Below are positions 59,110-64,000 of a stretch of 64,000 bases of DNA, one piece after another; position 1 is the first letter of the stretch, and every line of letters starts with the position of its first letter. Both the position numbers and the translations under genes were made by a program. The notes beneath the pieces were generated by a model. That model was not told the origin of the DNA. It saw only the letters and a program-made list of their open reading frames with translations, and ran no database searches. Source of the stretch: Rhynchosporium graminicola (lineage: Eukaryota > Ascomycota > Leotiomycetes > Helotiales > Ploettnerulaceae); NCBI GenBank assembly GCA_900074885.1, contig FJUW01000014.1:848095-912094 (forward strand), read 5' to 3'.

Positions 59110-60470
59110 TTACTTATCAAAGTGACTTGCTTCGCCGGGAAAGAATTGGTATCGTCTTGCTACGCCTTGTGCCTCGCCCGAGAAAACGTCGTCGTCACCT
59201 CCTTCTTCACTGCTGCCAACTTCGGCATATCTTCCTGTACTACTATTCTCATCCATTCCGATATCACCGTCGATGTCGCAGCATCTTGAGTGTTCATTTT
59301 GACAAAAGAATGGAGAATTAACTGAGGGCAAGTCTACATCATGGTCAAGTACTTGGGGAAAGCCAGCGAAATGTAGACTAGATGGAAAAAACTCGGAGGT
59401 ATTGGCAACAGTAGGATTGGTCTTACCACATTGATGAATTATAAGTGTAGATATTAGTAGGCACATCCATCAGTGCAGTCTTAAATAGGATATTGTCATC
59501 CTGATGGGCATAAATAGAGCGGAATATGAGAGTCTCAACAGGTGGCTGGCTGACTTAGATGGGTACAAAGATCCCCTGAGACCGCGGCATTTTGCAGAAG
59601 CCGTCTACATTATGGTAATCACGCTTGAGAGATTCATGAGTAGAACAGCCACGAATCCATTTTGATGTAGCGCCGTCAGTCATTTCGTCGTCATTCTCGT
59701 CAAAGTTCCTAGTAGAAGCCTTGCATATGTGACTGCTTTCAGCAGCAGGTAATGGTCTACTCAAAGTTTTCGCCTTTATTCTGCGCCGATTGATAACCCA
59801 ATCACTCTCTTCATCCTTATCCTTGATAATGAATTTCTTAGCACCAGGCATGCGCTGAAGACCTCGCGGAGTAGGCTTTTTCTCTATAAAAAAAAACAAA
59901 AAAGGGAAGCAGCATTTGAATCTCGAGCATAAATGGCTTTACCTTATCATTTTTCTCGAAATCAGTGACGATGGAAGGTATACCAGCAGCAGCGGCCTTC
60001 TTTTTGCTCATCTTCTCGGCGACCACATCTTCCTCCTCGGAGTCTTCAACCCCCTCCTTGGACAGTTCAGCACTGGTCCTCTTCTTCTGCTTGGCTCCCG
60101 TGAACTTCTCAGCCTCCTTTGGCTGAGAAGAATGCCAAGAAGCCTCCTTTATCGTCCGGTGCTCTAGAGATGGGCCGGGAACATTTATAACAGCACCGAC
60201 CTTCTTATCGCTGGCATGCTTATTGTTTGCGATCTATGTACGATGGTGTGTGGTATTCTCTTTAGTATCGCCACATTACAAGGTATCCGCCAAACGATTC
60301 GCATAGTCCCAGTGCTTAAGAAGGTTAGCGGTGTCCAGGGAAGTGTATTCGTTTGGTGCAGTATCTTTCTCCGCAGAATATTTTGTTGAACATGGCCGGT
60401 AATGCCTTCCGGATCAAGCAGAAGCTGGCTGTACTTTAGGACTTAGGCAATATCAGATCTTTCATAGAAG
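59110..60470 (-). pseudogene. Decayed gene for a Lys/Glu-rich protein
   Basis: From about 60470 the minus strand reads ...GRHYRPCSTKYSAEKD, NEYTSLDTANLLKHWDYANR, then TAA (60278-60276), CGDTKENTTHHRT, then TAG (60236-60234), then an open Lys/Glu-rich frame ending DFEKNDK. A 61-bp intron (59942-59882) joins KKPTPRGLQRMPGAKKFI...SDWVINRRRIK. A further frame at 59448-59110 (contains SLHFAGFPQVLDHDVDLP) may be the last exon. All three stops on the path (also TGA 60416-60414) fit C-to-T changes on the coding strand. No family recognised; the Lys clusters suggest a nuclear protein. It could be partly functional from a downstream start. Confidence 0.5.
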
Positions 60471-63143
60471 GAGCCTGAAAGACTTGACCCTTTCATTTTT
60501 TGATTGCACTTACATGAACACTGATGCGGTTCATGTCAATGACATGACCAAACAAGGGGGCTTTGGTATACACCACGTCCTTAGCTTAATCGACGAGATA
60601 ACTAAGGTGTATGGACCTCTGGTGTGGGGTAGAGGAGATGATGGAGCTCCATTTCGTCTGCTCGAAGCAGGAGTTCTGATGGGCGGAGGGTGAGGGCGAG
60701 TGCAGAACCTACAGATATTTTGTGTTTGTGGTATGGCAATTTTTGTGTGCAGCCACGGAGCACTAGGAAGTATATTAGTAAGGAAATTTTCGATCATTCG
60801 AAGCATGAAAACTGTGATCTCTGTGCTTGGGTTAGGAAATCGCGAACTCGAAAGTTGAGATGTTTTAACAGGGCGTTCAAGACCAGCGCGAATCGAAGCT
60901 TAGCGCTCGTTTGAAAAACCTAGGTTCTGTGGATGTGAAGCACGAATCACTTATGTCTGATTACAAGAGATTCTAAACTCCCAATCGGTGATGAGCATGA
61001 ACGAATTTGAATTTCGCTCAATTAGTTCTCTGAATTCCTAATTAGGAAACAACCAAAGCTGAGCTAGCTCGCTTAAGCTAGGACCCTTCAACTTCAATTC
61101 GCGCCTGCGCTCGATTTTTTTTTTCAAATATTCTTCCATTTTTGGTATCACGCGTCATCTAATTCCATCGCTCGTTCTCAACATAATTTTATCGTGTTGA
61201 AATCCAATCCCCAGCTTCTAATCTGACTGTGTGACTACGTGTTGTGGAAATGGTCACCTTAGTCATCCCTGCCATGAAACGAAAATGAGATACCCTGGAG
61301 CCATACAGCTATAACTTTCGAGATGTACCCCCAAGTCATCAGATTTATACCCTGTATCGAATACCCAACTGGCAGGTCTAACATATAATCGGAGACTTTG
61401 GATATAAACATCAAAATTCATCACGATGCTGGGGCCACGGTGGAGGAGGTCTTTGCCTATTTGCAAAAGGTCAAGCCTCATGAAGTGGAGATGAATGAAT
61501 ACTAATTCGAAAGGTTTTGGGAGTTTGCGAAGCAGATCGTCAAGGATAACCACAAGTCTCGGAATCAACATGCCATTTCGAGGCGCAATTCTGTGAAACA
61601 GTGATATATTAGGCCGGGGAGGATGGGGGGATCTGATCGTTTGGCGTGCTACTCGAAAGACCAGCCTTGGGTTTTCTGGGCAAGTCAACTTTTTAGCCAC
61701 AGATTGTACATTGCTCTCGGAAACCTGGTATCTACTAGAAGCTATGGGAAGTGCCAAATGGGGTCGATGTGGAAATGATGCGCACAACCGGGAGATGCTG
61801 AATCGGAGAATAAAAGAGATCTGCAAGCAGGCCTTTCTGAAGTTCTCAAAGTCTCCATAAAGGATGAGCCGAAAGTCCGCGGATGTCAATCAGGGCGCTC
61901 TAGGTTTATCGTGGATGGCAACAATTTCATCAGCCTGGCTGGCCAGCACCAGAACCTTTGTGTAAAGTCGATGTGAACGATTATCAATCCCTGTACCAAA
62001 GCATTCCCACTAAGACTGTATTCATTGTTCCGTGGTGTACATTTAAGATATTGCGCGCGAATCAGCCAACAAGGGTTCTAGAAGCCTACTTGAGGGCTCG
62101 ATTCTACTTCGGGTGCTTGACCTGCCTCGTTCACATCGACTACAAAACAAGTCAACATTGAAAGCCGAGCCATATCCTCAAGAAGTCATCTCGCTACAGA
62201 TGTACGACCAAAGCCAGCGCAATGAAGGCTCTGATTCATGTGACAAGGATTCTGCTCCTGACCAATTTCCCTCAAAGATCAAACCAACGATGCACTTGTA
62301 ATGGCAGGCGAGGTGACGCCTAAGGCATTCAATCACTAACATATTTAGCAGACGCATTCTGGTACACTAGCGACATCATCATCGTTCACTTATCCATCAC
62401 TCTTCTTTCGAGCCGACAGCTTTACGTGATTCCGAGGTTTCTTGTGCAGGTGATACCGATGTTGCTGTCAAGATGGACTTCTTCTATACTGCTTTCCTAG
62501 AAAAGCATTCGTAGCGAGCTCTCCACATCGATGATCTAGAGTGGAAATAGGGTTGTTCGACTGAAAGGAGACCTGAATGCTTTCGCCACTTGGAAAGGCG
62601 GATCCCGTATTGTGGCATTTACCTATGGCACCGACCATATTGTCACTAAGTAGGTACGCAGTAGGACAACGGCTCTCGATCCAAGATTTTCAATGCACAT
62701 GATATGTGCGAGCCTACCACTCGGCACGGTAATCCATCTAGCAAGATTCATCTCACGATCAAGAGCCCTCATATGTATGAAATGGGCAAGATATCCTCAA
62801 CTTCAATGACCCACGTCTTCAATACGATATCACTGGTTTCGCGCGTGGTATCGGGAGGTGTGTATTTCTGAACCAGTTGCAAGAAGTTGACCGGGTTGAC
62901 CATTCGTGAGAGGGTGGTAGGAACTTGTAACACAACAAGCAAGACCTCATAGTGCCAATTTCTCAAGTGATTGCGTTTAGTTCCCAGCGGCATCCATCCC
63001 TCAACCCAAACCATAATTCTATCGTCAGGTTGCGAAATTTACATCGTCGGCTGAAGACCCATTTTGCCTGTGCTCAACATTCCGTGCGCTTTGGTCACAG
63101 CTCCGCAAATCCTATCACGATATCCATAGGGCAATGTCTTGAT
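60471..63143. other. Long region without a supported gene
   Basis: Plus-strand pieces near 60690-60914 (FDHSKHENCDLCAWVRKSR) and 61958-62301 look mildly coding but have no usable start or splice pattern. The 208-codon minus frame at 61889-61263 begins without ATG and shows no motif. Confidence 0.4.
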
Positions 63144-63664
63144 CAACCTATTGTATAGCGCTGGACAACGATAGTCAGAAGTCGTTCTTTGAAACGACAA
63201 GCGGCAAATGAGGATAACATACACAACATTGCCTAGTGCCGTCCTTAGGACAGGGTGGCGACCCTTTTGGACCGTCCACAGTGCCATCACACGTCCTGGC
63301 ATAGAGGAAAGGGCCTCCTTGAGCATCACGGCACTACATCGTAGGTTTAGCCATTTATTGTATCGAAGCAGTCAGATTGTCAAACAGCAGCGGAACTTAC
63401 GCAGTAAGTATGCATCTGTCAGGTAATCACAATTCAGCTACATGCACTCGTGTTTGAGAGAATTAATGGAAACTATACCCCGGCCTGTCAGGTAATTATA
63501 AAAGTCAGCTTGCTCTACCCGGAAAGGGACAGAATTTAAAGGAGCCATACATCTACTTCGCAAGACGAATAAGTGCCCGCAACGCCAGTAGTGCACCACT
63601 GATCACCTCCGGCAGCGGCTAACCACGAGAGAGACAGTATACTGCATAAGGTGATGGGCTTCAT
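63144..63664 (-). CDS. Small secreted cysteine-rich protein (effector-like)
   Basis: Exon 1 (63664-63551) encodes a signal peptide (MKPITLCSILSLSWLAAAGG) and DQWCTTGVAGTYSSC. A 135-bp intron leads to a predicted 15-nt exon (63415-63401, MHTYC) with a CCTGACAG acceptor and a GTAAGT donor. Exon 3 is 63333-63225 (CRDAQGG...RTC...PPC...RQC). A last 5-nt exon (63148-63144) supplies Cys and TGA. Without that last intron the frame instead ends at TGA 63177-63175. The mature chain is about 60 residues with eight cysteines, so a disulphide-tight extracellular peptide is expected. Such proteins are common among fungal effectors and antimicrobial peptides; which one cannot be said. If the 15-nt exon is skipped the frame is kept but two cysteines change context. 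Confidence 0.65.
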
Positions 63665-64000
63665 TTTCGTTAACGATGATGAAGCGAGGTTTTGAGTATG
63701 GAAGGATTGGGAGAGAGGGCTTAGGGCGTCAAAGGGGGGGTTGCAGTATTTTAAATAGTCAGCTACCATATATACATTATGCGTAATCAAATCCACATGA
63801 ACTCTGTCTTTGACTCTATCCTCGGCTTTGATACTTCGAAACCCCTGTTCCACTCCCCTTCCCCCAGTTTAAACATTAAATCTCGAGACGTGGTAGGGCG
63901 CCAGATTTAACGTTTATTCGGGGGAATATACCAAGTAGTACTGTCCATATGGGTAGTGCGAGTGCTCCGTAAGGTATTTGGCAGCGCTTGGAGTGAAGTA
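63665..64000. other. Promoter side of the cysteine-rich gene
   Basis: Contains a TATATATACATTAT stretch near 63767-63781 on the plus strand. No gene seen to the window end. Confidence 0.5.

Noticed and set aside
61263..61889. 208-codon minus-strand ORF
   Set aside because: Starts without ATG, shows no motif, and the composition gives no support for coding.

Overview
The window is nuclear DNA of a filamentous ascomycete, most likely a leotiomycete (Helotiales-like). The evidence is short GT-AG introns (about 45-135 bp) with CTAAC/CTAAT-type branch sites, a CFEM/PTH11-type receptor, a 2EXR-domain protein, a PIR-like wall protein and small secreted proteins. There is no operon organisation and no recognised rRNA or tRNA. 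Gene density is low: about sixteen supported genes in 64 kb, separated by AT-rich stretches and decayed genes. Several decayed reading frames carry in-frame stops that fit C-to-T changes at CAG/CAA/CGA codons, the pattern expected of repeat-induced point mutation (RIP).

Layout. 1-0.8 kb (-): 5' part of a PIR-like cell-wall protein. 2-5.6 kb: an SRR1-like remnant and an orphan ORF. 6.1-7.2 kb (-): secreted class 3 lipase with three exons. 9.9-10.9 kb: a broken reading frame split by a 553-bp terminal-inverted-repeat element flanked by 10-bp direct repeats. 13.8-14.7 kb (+): protein with repeated GS(V/I)LS(V/L)W motifs. 17.5-19.2 kb: three degenerate copies of one short coding motif. 19.6-21.3 kb (+): CFEM receptor with eight exons. 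22.8-23.1 kb: ankyrin pseudogene. 23.7-29.9 kb: a secreted DJ-1/PfpI-like protein, an ALKBH1-like dioxygenase, an Ala/Gly/Pro-rich secreted protein and a LigB/DODA-type dioxygenase. 31.9-33.5 kb (-): bleomycin-hydrolase-type protease with a myristoylation signal. 35.3-43.4 kb: an RS-rich protein, a decayed frame, a 2EXR protein and the Rqc2/NEMF homologue. 44.1-48.1 kb: four tiny CaaX-box genes. 50-51.7 kb: coding debris including an O-methyltransferase pseudogene. 52.6-57.6 kb (-): NF-X1-finger SF1 helicase. 59.1-60.5 kb: a decayed charged-protein gene. 63.1-63.7 kb (-): cysteine-rich secreted mini-protein.

The most unusual part is the 44.1-48.1 kb cluster. Four genes of 56-68 codons, two on each strand, share one architecture: a short first exon, one phase-2 intron of 82-93 bp, and a second exon ending in a farnesylation-type CaaX box (CLVM, CVIM, CVLM, CVVM). 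Extra cysteines sit just upstream in every copy, and three of the four proteins contain His clusters. They resemble free-standing Ras hypervariable tails or unusually long a-factor-type lipopeptide precursors. Two copies of a palindromic motif, with a shared flanking half-site, lie 250-330 bp upstream of three of the starts. Function is unknown. All exon structures are hand predictions from the sequence.
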